Origin: Mesorhizobium silamurunense
GTDB taxonomy: Bacteria > Pseudomonadota > Alphaproteobacteria > Rhizobiales > Rhizobiaceae
Assembly: GCF_014843825.1 (NCBI RefSeq)
Contig: NZ_JHQR01000268.1
Coordinates: 1-54,254, forward strand
Reading direction: 5' to 3'
DNA: 54,254 nucleotides
Part shown: piece after piece, positions 22,902 to 30,104 of the stretch
Position numbering within the stretch: position 1 is the stretch's first letter
Layout of the letters: every line of letters starts with the position of its first letter
The notes under the pieces: model-generated
Database searches by the model: none
The model's input: the letters and a program-made list of their open reading frames with translations, nothing else
What the model was told of the DNA's origin: nothing
Position numbers and translations under genes: made by a program

Positions 22902-23213
22902 TCAGAGGGAACCCAGTTTGCCCAGATCCTTGGCGACCAGGTAATAGAAGGTAACGCGGCTCTTGGTGTTGTCGGCGGCCATCGCCTTGCAGACCTTCTC
23001 AATCGAGGCGTCTGCCTTCTTGGCGTCCGCGACGCCGAGCTTCTTGCCGGCCCAATTCTCCCGGACGCGCTCGAGCTCCTTCGGGTCCGTGCAGGAGACC
23101 AGCGAGGAATCGCGGTTCCTGAGCGCGATGCCCAGATGCTTGACGATCTTCTCGACGGCGTCGGCGCTGGCGCCGGCATCGTACTTCTTCACATCCGCAA
23201 GATAGTCGGCCAT
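22902..23213 (-). CDS. DUF2853 family protein
   Basis: The 103-residue soluble protein (MADYLADVKKYDAGASADAV, then a C-terminal VTFYYLVAKDLGKLGSL) matches the DUF2853 family, which is common in alphaproteobacteria and has no assigned function. The start at 23213 has AGGGG seven bases upstream and was chosen over 23273. It stands alone between thyA and the ssrA gene. The 200 bases from 23214 to the tmRNA hold no further gene; TATATT at 23409-23414 may be the -10 element of ssrA. Confidence 0.8.
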   Translation of the reverse strand: MADYLADVKKYDAGASADAVEKIVKHLGIALRNRDSSLVSCTDPKELERVRENWAGKKLGVADAKKADASIEKVCKAMAADNTKSRVTFYYLVAKDLGKLGSL

Positions 23214-23414
23214 CGAAATTCCCCTCGTCGGCGCCACGGATCCGATCGATGAGGCTTGTGGCGCGCCGCGCAACTTGTGCGCTAGGTCAGAGATTCCTCA
23301 TCGCCGGCGGAGCTTCGATTGAGTAAGCGCGCAAGTCAACCCTTGGCTGTCGAGTTTGGCACCGGGGACAAGTGCCGGTTTGGCCTTTCATTTTCCATGA
23401 TCGGTCCCTATATT

Positions 23415-23745
23415 CACTTCGTCGGCTTGACCGACTATGGCGATAAACAGGCGATGAAATAAGCCGTTCGGACCCGGGGGCGGTACCCGGCGCCTCCACC
23501 AAAAACTGCTCTGGATGACGGAGCGGCTTTTGCTGGGGGCGAAATAGGATCGACGAAGGTGTAAAGATCGTACTTTTGCCCGGCATTGTACCACCGTCAT
23601 CGGGCTAAACTTATAGTTGCCAACGACAACTATGCGGAAGCTCGTCTCGCTGCTTAATGCAGTGCGAACGCTTCAAATCAAGCCCTAGGGGTTCGCACTT
23701 CTAGGCGGGGTTCGGAGGTACCTGGCAACAGAAACCTCCACCTTC
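23415..23745 (+). ncRNA. ssrA: tmRNA, circularly permuted two-piece form
   Basis: The acceptor piece comes first: T-stem CCGGG/CCCGG (23474-23490, loop GGCGGTA), then CGCCTCC (23491-23497) and ACCA (23498-23501). After an intervening loop of about 33 bases, the coding piece starts at 23535 with GGGGGCG, which pairs with CGCCTCC over seven positions including G3-U70, the alanine identity pair. The tag frame begins at GCC (23619) and reads ANDNYAEARLAA, ending in TAA (23655-23657). Hairpins AGTGCGAAC/GTTCGCACT and GGAGGT/ACCTCC follow. The permuted order is that of alphaproteobacterial ssrA. The outer ends given here are approximate. It rescues stalled ribosomes and tags the stalled peptide for ClpXP; the adaptor SspB is encoded at 26645. 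Confidence 0.93.
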
Positions 23746-23831
23746 TCCCCTTTTCTTCTTTCCCACTGAACGGCCAAGGTCCGGCGCGCATGCGTCGTCC
23801 TGCCTTGCCGTCCATCATCCATGGACAAGTC

Positions 23832-24425
23832 ATGCAAAACGACTCCGATCGATTCTTCGTGCTGACCGGCGGTCCCGGCTCCGGCAAGACCACGCTCATC
23901 GAAGCGCTGAAGGCCATGGGCTTCGCGACGGCGCCCGAGGCGGGACGCGTCATCCGCGATCAGATGGCGATCGGCGGCCCTGCCCTTCCGTGGCAGGACC
24001 AGGCGCTCTTTGCCGAGCTGATGCTGTCATGGGAGCTGCGCTCCTGGCGCGCCGCGCATGCTAAGCCCGGCCCCGTTTTCTTTGATCGCGGCGTGCCGGA
24101 CGTGATCGGCTATCTCAGGCTCTGCAGCCTGCCGGTGCCTGACCGCATCAAAAACGCGGCGGCCAAATTCCGCTATGCCCGCCGCGTCTTCATCGCGCCG
24201 CCATGGCCGAAGATCTTCACTCAGGACGAGGAGAGGAAACAGACACTCGACGAAGCCGAGCGCACCTTCCAATCGGTGGCCGAGGCCTACGCCGAACTCG
24301 GCTACAACCTTGTGCCCTTGCCCCTTACGTCGGTCGAGGAGCGTGTGCGCTTCGTCCTCGACGCGACGGATTGTTGCGGACACGGAAAAAGCCGGGCAAG
24401 CCCGGCCTTTTCCGATCTTTCGTGA
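23832..24425 (+). CDS. AAA family ATPase/kinase-like protein (AAA_28)
   Basis: The 197-residue P-loop protein has Walker A GGPGSGKTT (about residues 12-20). A PVFFDRGVPDVIGYLRL stretch and an APPWPKIFTQDEERKQT segment are typical of small AAA_28 proteins that resemble nucleoside or shikimate-type kinases. Its substrate is unknown. The start MQNDSD at 23832 was preferred over 23790, which lies near the tmRNA end. The last 14 or so codons run through a terminator hairpin, so the natural C-terminus may be shorter in relatives. Confidence 0.8.
   Translation: MQNDSDRFFVLTGGPGSGKTTLIEALKAMGFATAPEAGRVIRDQMAIGGPALPWQDQALFAELMLSWELRSWRAAHAKPGPVFFDRGVPDVIGYLRLCSLPVPDRIKNAAAKFRYARRVFIAPPWPKIFTQDEERKQTLDEAERTFQSVAEAYAELGYNLVPLPLTSVEERVRFVLDATDCCGHGKSRASPAFSDLS
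24384..24413. terminator. terminator hairpin inside the 3' end of the AAA ATPase gene
   Basis: GGAAAAAGCCGGG (24384-24396), loop CAAG, then CCCGGCCTTTTCC (24401-24413). The symmetric A- and T-runs make it usable in both directions between convergent genes. The open frame reads through it and stops at 24425. Confidence 0.8.
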
Positions 24426-24429
24426 GTTC

Positions 24430-25635
24430 TTACTCCGCCGGCGCTTCGACCGCTTCCCGCGTGCGGCCGAGAGTCACCTTGGCCAGCGTGAACGAAATCA
24501 CCGCGCAAAGCGTGATGCCGGCAACCATCGGCAGCGGCGTGCCGTCGAAGAAGAGGCCCGCTACGCCCATGGCCAACGCACCTATGGCGAAGTGCAGCGT
24601 GCCCATCAACGCCGAGGCGGTGCCGGCGATCTCGCCATGCTCTTCCATGGCCAGCACGGAAGTGGTCGGGATGACCAAGCCGAGGAAACCGTAGCCAACG
24701 AAGAGCAGCGCCGCCATCACGTCGAGCCGGTCGACGCCGGAAGCCATGATCGCGAACAGCGCCACCATCACCGTGGCGTAGCCGGTCACCGCCACCCAGA
24801 CGACCCGCTTCAAACCAAAGCGGTCCGCCAGCATTCCGGTCAACTGCGACATGCCGATGAAGGCGACCGCGTTGATCGAGAAGAAGACGCTGTAGACCGA
24901 CGGCGACAGGCCGTAGTGGTCGATCAGGATGAAGGACGAGCTCGACAGATAGACGAAGAAGCTCGCAATGCCGAAGCCGGCGATCGCCACCAGGCCGAGG
25001 AAGTTGCGGTCACCCATCAGGTAGCGGTAACCCGCCAGCGCCGTGCCGAAAGACGAGTTGGCGCGCTCCTCCACCGACCGCGTCTCTTTCAGCGAAGTCG
25101 CGAGCAGGATGGTGGCTAAAGCCGCGGCACCCGTCACGGTCCAGAAGACTGCGCGCCAGCCAAAACTCTCGATGATCTGGCTGCCGGTCAGCGGCGCCAG
25201 GATCGGCGAGACCGAGAACACCAGCATCAGGAGCGACATCAGCTTTGCGGCCTCGTTGCCGGTGTGCAGGTCGCGCACGATGGCGCGCGGAATGGCCATG
25301 CCGGCGCTGGCGCCGAGCCCCTGCAGAAAGCGGAAGGCGATCAACCATTCGATGGAGGGCGCCATGGCCGAGCCGACGCCGCCGACCATGAACAGCGCGA
25401 GGCCGGCATAAAGCGGCAGCTTGCGCCCGACCATGTCGGAGATCGGGCCGACGACGATCTGGCCGAAGCCCATCGACAGGAAGAAGATCAAGAGGCTCAT
25501 CTGCACGGCAGCCGTGCCAGCGTGCAGATCCTCACCGATCGAGGGCAGCGCGGGAAGATACATATCGATCGCGAAGGGGCCGATTGCGGACAACAAGCCG
25601 AGCACGACCGCGATGCGGAGGAATTTGGGACTCAT
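24430..25635 (-). CDS. MFS drug efflux transporter, Bcr/CflA family
   Basis: The 401-residue protein has 12 predicted membrane helices. Motif A is GQIVVGPISDMVGRKLPLYA and the RFLQGLGASAGMAIPRAIVR stretch (motif C-like) is typical of the DHA1 Bcr/CflA exporters that expel bicyclomycin, chloramphenicol or other compounds. It is divergent from a TetR gene, and the 208-base gap between them carries paired operator-like repeats, so the TetR protein is its likely repressor. Confidence 0.87.
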   Translation of the reverse strand: MSPKFLRIAVVLGLLSAIGPFAIDMYLPALPSIGEDLHAGTAAVQMSLLIFFLSMGFGQIVVGPISDMVGRKLPLYAGLALFMVGGVGSAMAPSIEWLIAFRFLQGLGASAGMAIPRAIVRDLHTGNEAAKLMSLLMLVFSVSPILAPLTGSQIIESFGWRAVFWTVTGAAALATILLATSLKETRSVEERANSSFGTALAGYRYLMGDRNFLGLVAIAGFGIASFFVYLSSSSFILIDHYGLSPSVYSVFFSINAVAFIGMSQLTGMLADRFGLKRVVWVAVTGYATVMVALFAIMASGVDRLDVMAALLFVGYGFLGLVIPTTSVLAMEEHGEIAGTASALMGTLHFAIGALAMGVAGLFFDGTPLPMVAGITLCAVISFTLAKVTLGRTREAVEAPAE

Positions 25636-25723
25636 GATAGGGCTTCTTTCGAATCTGGTTGCCGCCGCGAAGATCGGCGTCTACCCCAGGACGTTCCATC
25701 CCGTGGAAATCCGACATCTGAGG

Positions 25724-25763
25724 GCGAGTTCATTCGCCTCTAGAGCGAATTCATTCGTCTCTC
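25724..25763. promoter_or_regulatory. two operator-like repeats between the MFS pump and tetR
   Basis: GCGAGTTCATTCGCCTCTA (25724-25742) and GCGAATTCATTCGTCTCTC (25745-25763) are direct repeats offset by 21 bp, two helical turns. Each contains CGA(A/G)T-TC-ATTCG, an inverted repeat with a 2-bp spacer. They lie about 90-130 bp upstream of the pump and are candidate TetR sites. Confidence 0.5.
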
Positions 25764-25807
25764 GGGGAGCGGACTTCCCTTTGTTGTGTCCACAAATTTA
25801 GACAGGC

Positions 25808-25836
25808 TTGTCCAATTCGTCAATCACCACTATATA
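25808..25836 (+). promoter_or_regulatory. sigma-70-type promoter of tetR, probably giving a leaderless mRNA
   Basis: TTGTCC (25808-25813), a 17-base spacer, and TATATA (25831-25836). A start point 7-8 bases after the -10 element would coincide with the tetR ATG at 25844. No ribosome-binding site can be seen before the ATG, which fits a leaderless message. Confidence 0.55.
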
Positions 25837-25843
25837 GATTTTT

Positions 25844-26527
25844 ATGAAGCCCGGCGTTTCTCCTGACACTTTCCCGCCACGCAGCCATGAGGCCAAGCGC
25901 ACATCGGTGGTCGATGCGGCCGCTTCGGTTTTTTGCCGGGAAGGCTATGCCGGCGCCAATATCGACCTGATCGCGGCCGAGGCCGGCGTCTCGCGCCAGA
26001 CCGTCTACAATCACCATGGCGACAAGGAAAAGCTCTTCATGGCGGTCGTGCGCGACCTGACGGAACGCTGCAATGCCGGCATATTCGCCACCATCGCCAC
26101 CTTCCCCGATCAGCCCGCCGACCTCGAATCCGATCTTGTCGCCTTCGCGGTGCGCATGAACCGCAACTGCATCTGCAACCGCGACGGCCGCTTCCTGCGC
26201 AAGCTGATCCAGGCCGAGGGCGAGCGTTATCCGGAGCTTTTTGCCGAGTGGCGCGAACAGGGGCCGGGCCGCACCTGGTCGGCGCTTGCCGCCCGCTTCG
26301 CGCGGCTTGCCTATGCCGGGCACCTGTCGATCGACGATCCGGACGTGGCGGCGCGCCAGTTCCTCGCGCTTGTCAACGCCGAGCTGCAGATAACCTTCAT
26401 GCTCGGCGGCATGCCGACCGAAGAGGAAGTGCTGCGCTCGGCCACCAACGGTGTGCGCACCTTCCTCCGCGCTTTCGGCTCGCGGAAAACAACCTCCGTC
26501 AGGCAGGCCGCCCTCACCCACGCCTGA
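25844..26527 (+). CDS. TetR/AcrR-family transcriptional regulator
   Basis: The 227-residue protein has an N-terminal TetR helix-turn-helix (about 20-66; IDLIAAEAGVSRQTVYNHHG) and a C-terminal ligand domain of the AefR/TetR_C type. Divergence from the Bcr/CflA pump suggests it represses that pump and itself. The ATG at 25844 has no ribosome-binding site and lies at the expected transcription start. No later in-frame Met would keep the DNA-binding domain, so this start is accepted. Confidence 0.87.
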   Translation: MKPGVSPDTFPPRSHEAKRTSVVDAAASVFCREGYAGANIDLIAAEAGVSRQTVYNHHGDKEKLFMAVVRDLTERCNAGIFATIATFPDQPADLESDLVAFAVRMNRNCICNRDGRFLRKLIQAEGERYPELFAEWREQGPGRTWSALAARFARLAYAGHLSIDDPDVAARQFLALVNAELQITFMLGGMPTEEEVLRSATNGVRTFLRAFGSRKTTSVRQAALTHA

Positions 26528-26644
26528 GCGATCAAATCGCCGCCACCCCCTCTTGGCCTCGGCGTTGGGCGCCTATATGCGGTTTACGCCGCGCTCAAGC
26601 TTGATTACAGCTATGCGGACGATTCAACGGAACCCGACCGTCAC

Positions 26645-27181
26645 ATGGCCGACGACCACATCCGCTACGACATTCTGGCCCAGGAGGCATTGCGCGGCGT
26701 CATGCGCAAGGTCCTGGCCGAGGTCGCGCGCACAGGCCTTCCGGGCAACCATCATTTCTTCATCACCTTCCTGACCGGCGCGCCTGGCGTGCGCATTTCC
26801 TCGCGGCTGCGCGAGCGTTATCCGGAGCAGATGACCATCGTCATCCAGTTCCAGTACTGGGACCTGAAGGTGACGGATGCCGGTTTCGAGGTGGGGCTCT
26901 CCTTCTCCGACGTGCCTGAAAAGCTCGAGATCCCCTTCTCCGCCGTGCGCGGTTTCTACGATCCTTCGGTGAATTTCGAGCTCGAATTCGACGTCAAGGC
27001 GGACAATGCCGCGGAAGACGACGACGCAGCGCCGGCCCCGGAGCTGCCGATTGCCGTCGTGGCCGAAAAGAAACCGGAATCGAAGAAAAAGACCACCGAG
27101 GCCGAGAAGAAGCCGGCCGTCGCCGATACCGGCGGCAAGAGCGCCGAGGTGGTTTCGCTCGACGCTTTTCGCAAGAAGTGA
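26645..27181 (+). CDS. sspB: SspB, adaptor delivering ssrA-tagged proteins to ClpXP
   Basis: The 178-residue protein has the alphaproteobacterial SspB fold at about 1-120 (GNHHFFITFLTGAPGVRISS; PEQMTIVIQFQYWDL; VGLSFSDVPEKLEIPFSAV). An acidic and Lys/Ala/Glu-rich linker (about 121-165) leads to the C-terminal ClpX-docking peptide AEVVSLDAFRKK. It recognises the tmRNA tag encoded 2.9 kb upstream. It heads a three-gene run with two small genes at 9-base spacings. Confidence 0.92.
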   Translation: MADDHIRYDILAQEALRGVMRKVLAEVARTGLPGNHHFFITFLTGAPGVRISSRLRERYPEQMTIVIQFQYWDLKVTDAGFEVGLSFSDVPEKLEIPFSAVRGFYDPSVNFELEFDVKADNAAEDDDAAPAPELPIAVVAEKKPESKKKTTEAEKKPAVADTGGKSAEVVSLDAFRKK

Positions 27182-27190
27182 GCCGGGAGA

Positions 27191-27388
27191 ATGGGCGAAG
27201 TCGTCAATCTCCGCCGGGCCCGCAAACAGAAAGCGCGCATCGAGAAGGAACGCCTGGCCGGCGAGAACCGGGCATTGCACGGCCGCTCCAAGGCCGAGCG
27301 CGAGCGTGACTGGCTGACGTCCGACAGGACGGAAAAATTCATGGACGGCCATCGCCGCGAGAAGCCCGGCGATCCGGACGGACGCTGA
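27191..27388 (+). CDS. DUF4169 family small basic protein
   Basis: The 65-residue, highly charged protein (MGEVVNLRRARKQKARIEKE; KAERERDWLTSDRTEKFMDG) matches DUF4169, a family found beside sspB or fumC and an RHH gene in rhizobia. Its function is unknown. It starts nine bases after the sspB stop and ends nine bases before the RHH gene, so the three are probably co-transcribed. Confidence 0.8.
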   Translation: MGEVVNLRRARKQKARIEKERLAGENRALHGRSKAERERDWLTSDRTEKFMDGHRREKPGDPDGR

Positions 27389-27397
27389 GCGCCTCCG

Positions 27398-27625
27398 ATG
27401 GCCGCGGTCGAAAAGCGCTCGGTGACGATCCGCGGCCACCGCACTAGTTTTTCCTTGGAGCAACCTTTCTACGATGACCTCGTCACGATCGCGGCGCAGC
27501 GCTCGATTTCGCTGGCGGCCCTTGTTGCCGAGATCGACGAAACGCGAACACGCGACGCGAACCTCTCCTCCGCGCTGAGGCTCTACGTGCTGGCCTGGGC
27601 AAAGCGCGGCGGCAAGTCGCCTTGA
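27398..27625 (+). CDS. ribbon-helix-helix domain protein
   Basis: The 75-residue protein reads KRSVTIRGHRTSFSLEQPFY, then LAALVAEIDETRTRDANLSS and ALRLYVLAW. This is the RHH_4 family of putative DNA-binding proteins. It has no toxin partner. It ends a likely operon with sspB and DUF4169 and nearly meets the convergent ClC gene (6-base gap). Confidence 0.8.
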   Translation: MAAVEKRSVTIRGHRTSFSLEQPFYDDLVTIAAQRSISLAALVAEIDETRTRDANLSSALRLYVLAWAKRGGKSP

Positions 27626-27631
27626 CCGGCC

Positions 27632-29434
27632 TCAGACCGGGTCGCCGACGCTTTGCTGCGTCTTGCGTTTGGCGCCGAAGCTGAGCAGGGCCGAACGGTC
27701 GCGTTCCTCCGCCTGCTTTTTCGACCGCACTCGCATCAGGTCCTTCCAGCCGATATAGCCGACGAGCCGTGCATCCTCGCGCGAGACGACCGGCAGATGC
27801 GAGACGTTAGCCAAGAGCAGCTTGTCGGACAGCCCTTCCAAATACTCGTCCGGATAGGCGAGCGTGACCTTGCTGCCGGTTAAAAGCTCGCCGAGCGTCG
27901 TCTTACGGTGCTTGCCGGCGCGGCGCCAGCGTAGGATCGCCGGCGGATCGATGACGCCGAGCACATGTCCGTCTTCGTTGATCACGGGGAAGCTCGGATG
28001 CCGCGTGTCCGGCGCGGTGAGGAATGCGGCTGCGCCATGCAGCGTCATCGTCGCCGGCACGCTCTCGACCTTGGCCGTCATCACTTCGCGCACCCTGGTC
28101 AGCGCGAAGGGATCGACGCGGTATTCGCGGACGAGGTGATGTCCGCGCCGCGCCACCTTTTCGGTCAGGATCGATCGCTTCATCAACAGCACGGTGACGG
28201 CATGCGCGGTTGCGCAGGCCGCGATCAGCGGGACAAGCATATGGGTGTTGCCGGTGAGCTCGACCGCGAAGAAGGTCGCGGTAAGCGGCGCGCGCATCGT
28301 GCCGCCCATGGTCGCGGCCATCGCCAGCAGCGGCCAGAAGTCCGGCGTCGCCTCGGGCAGGATGCCGGCCAGCACCGCGCCCATCGCGCCGCCCATGATC
28401 AGCAGCGGAGCCAGCACACCGCCTGACGTTCCCGAACCCAGCGCCACCGACCAGATGATGGCCTTCACCACCAGAAGCGTCAGCGCCGCGGTCGCGACGA
28501 CGCGGCCATCGAGCATATTGGCGATGTTGTCGTAGCCGACACCGAGCGCCTGCGGCTCGATCAATCCGCCGATGCCGACCACGAGGCCGCCGATCATCGG
28601 CCACCACATCCAGTGTATTGACAGTTTCTGGAAGGCGTCCTCGCAGGCATAGACCAATTGCGTCAGCAGGCCCGAAAGAAGCCCGGAGGCAATGCCGACC
28701 AGCACCCAGCCGCCCAATCCGGCGATCGATGCTTCCATGCTGCCCGAAAACGGGAAGATCGGACCCGGCAGATGCAGCAGGGTGCGTTCGACCTCGGCGA
28801 CGATGGCGGCGACGGCGACCGGGATGAAACTGCGCGGCGTCCATTCGAACAGCAGCAGTTCGACGGCAAGCATGATGGCGGCGATCGGCGTGCCGAAGAC
28901 GGTCGTCATGCCGGCAGCCGCGCCCGCCACCAGCAGCGTCTTGCGTTCATTGTCGCTGACCGGCAGCATCTGCGCGATCAGCGAGCCGATCGCGCCGCCG
29001 GTCATGATGATCGGGCCCTCGGCACCGAACGGTCCGCCGGAACCGATCGAGATCGCCGACGACAATGGCTTCAGCACCGCAACCTTGGCGTCGAGCCGCG
29101 AGCGCCCGAGCAGGATTGCCTCGATCGCTTCGGGAATGCCGTGGCCGCGGATCTTCTCGCTGCCGAAGCGCGCCATCAGCCCGACGATGAGCGCACCGAT
29201 CACGGGTACGATCACGGCGGCATAGCCGAGCGGCGTGTCCTCGAGCCTGAGCTCGGCCAACGTGAACTGGCCGAAATAGGCAATGTTGGTGGCAAGCCGG
29301 ATGAGCTTCAGCAGCACGATGCCGGCAAACAGCCCGGCGGTCGCGACCACGACCGCTATCGCGGCGATGAGCAACACCCTTGGATCGGTGGTGAAGTCGC
29401 GAAGATGGCCATTACCGGCGTGAGCGGATTTCAT
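27632..29434 (-). CDS. ClC-family chloride channel/antiporter with C-terminal CBS pair
   Basis: The 600-residue protein has a ClC membrane domain (about 20-440) with the three pore motifs seen as GHGIPEAI, GPFGAEGPI and GTSGGVLAP, and two CBS domains (about 460-590) that probably bind nucleotides. The Glu of AEGP is the gating/antiport Glu of this family. The start MKSAHAG at 29434 lies downstream of the 17-bp palindrome; longer in-frame starts (29986 or near 29512) would overlap that operator or the divergent MarR gene. No clear ribosome-binding site is visible. Control by the adjacent MarR protein is likely. Confidence 0.85.
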   Translation of the reverse strand: MKSAHAGNGHLRDFTTDPRVLLIAAIAVVVATAGLFAGIVLLKLIRLATNIAYFGQFTLAELRLEDTPLGYAAVIVPVIGALIVGLMARFGSEKIRGHGIPEAIEAILLGRSRLDAKVAVLKPLSSAISIGSGGPFGAEGPIIMTGGAIGSLIAQMLPVSDNERKTLLVAGAAAGMTTVFGTPIAAIMLAVELLLFEWTPRSFIPVAVAAIVAEVERTLLHLPGPIFPFSGSMEASIAGLGGWVLVGIASGLLSGLLTQLVYACEDAFQKLSIHWMWWPMIGGLVVGIGGLIEPQALGVGYDNIANMLDGRVVATAALTLLVVKAIIWSVALGSGTSGGVLAPLLIMGGAMGAVLAGILPEATPDFWPLLAMAATMGGTMRAPLTATFFAVELTGNTHMLVPLIAACATAHAVTVLLMKRSILTEKVARRGHHLVREYRVDPFALTRVREVMTAKVESVPATMTLHGAAAFLTAPDTRHPSFPVINEDGHVLGVIDPPAILRWRRAGKHRKTTLGELLTGSKVTLAYPDEYLEGLSDKLLLANVSHLPVVSREDARLVGYIGWKDLMRVRSKKQAEERDRSALLSFGAKRKTQQSVGDPV

Positions 29435-29488
29435 TGGGGAGCCTGAGCTTTCTGGCGGCGCGAGTGCCGTCCGGTGTCGGGCCGCTAC

Positions 29489-29505
29489 ATATCGTACTAC
29501 GATAT
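29489..29505. promoter_or_regulatory. perfect 17-bp palindrome, candidate MarR operator
   Basis: ATATCGTA-C-TACGATAT has 8-bp arms around a single central base. It lies between the divergent ClC (start 29434) and MarR (start 29621) genes. Its size and symmetry fit a MarR dimer site that would control both. Confidence 0.7.
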
Positions 29506-29620
29506 AATTCATCAAGGGCGTTTCTCGATCATCGATCCGCGTCATTTTGGACATGGATCGCACTAGGCCCCTAGCTTCATGAGAGTTGAGCTTTGGCCGG
29601 AAAGGGCCATAAGTCGGAGA

Positions 29621-30052
29621 ATGACGCCGCCGAAGAAACCACGTCCCGCCATCAGCCAGGCCGACTACCAGCGGCTGTCGGAGTTCCGCTACCTGATCCG
29701 CCGCTTCCTCGAATTCAGCCAGCTTCAGGCGAATGAGGCGGGCTTGACCCCGCGCCAGCACCAGGCGCTGCTGGCGATCAAGGGCTATCCCGGCGGCGGA
29801 CCTGTGGCGGTGGGCGATCTGGCGGAGCGGTTGCGCATCCGCCACCACAGCGCCGTCGAACTGGTGAACCGGCTGAGCGAGGCCGGACTGGTCATAAGGG
29901 ATCAGGACAAGGCCGACCACCGCCGCGTGCTGCTGCAACTTACCCCTCTCGCCGACGATCGCCTGGCCGAATTGTCGGCCGCCCATCTCGACGAGCTTTC
30001 GCGGATCGAGCCTATGCTCAGGCGCCTGCTCTTTCGTCAGGAGCCGTCCTAA
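29621..30052 (+). CDS. MarR-family transcriptional regulator
   Basis: The 143-residue protein contains the MarR winged helix: RQHQALLAIKGYPGGGPVAV, then GDLAERLRIRHHSAVELVNR, and a DQDKADHRRVLLQLTP wing. The start MTPPKK at 29621 matches the length expected for the family; GGAG lies unusually close, so an upstream ATG at 29579 remains possible. It is divergent from the ClC gene with a perfect palindrome between. Its ligand is unknown. Confidence 0.85.
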   Translation: MTPPKKPRPAISQADYQRLSEFRYLIRRFLEFSQLQANEAGLTPRQHQALLAIKGYPGGGPVAVGDLAERLRIRHHSAVELVNRLSEAGLVIRDQDKADHRRVLLQLTPLADDRLAELSAAHLDELSRIEPMLRRLLFRQEPS

Positions 30053-30104
30053 TCGACAAGGCGGCGCGGCCGAATGCCAGACCCGCGGCTTCGGTGGATA
30101 GGCC

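Noticed and set aside
23287..23600. Minus-strand frames with the phrase EAPGTAPGSE
   Set aside because: They are antisense to the tmRNA acceptor and coding pieces; this phrase is the complement of the conserved acceptor arm and is a common false gene call.
29435..29986. Longer N-terminus of the ClC protein
   Set aside because: It would overlap the 17-bp operator and the divergent MarR gene and encodes no membrane helix.
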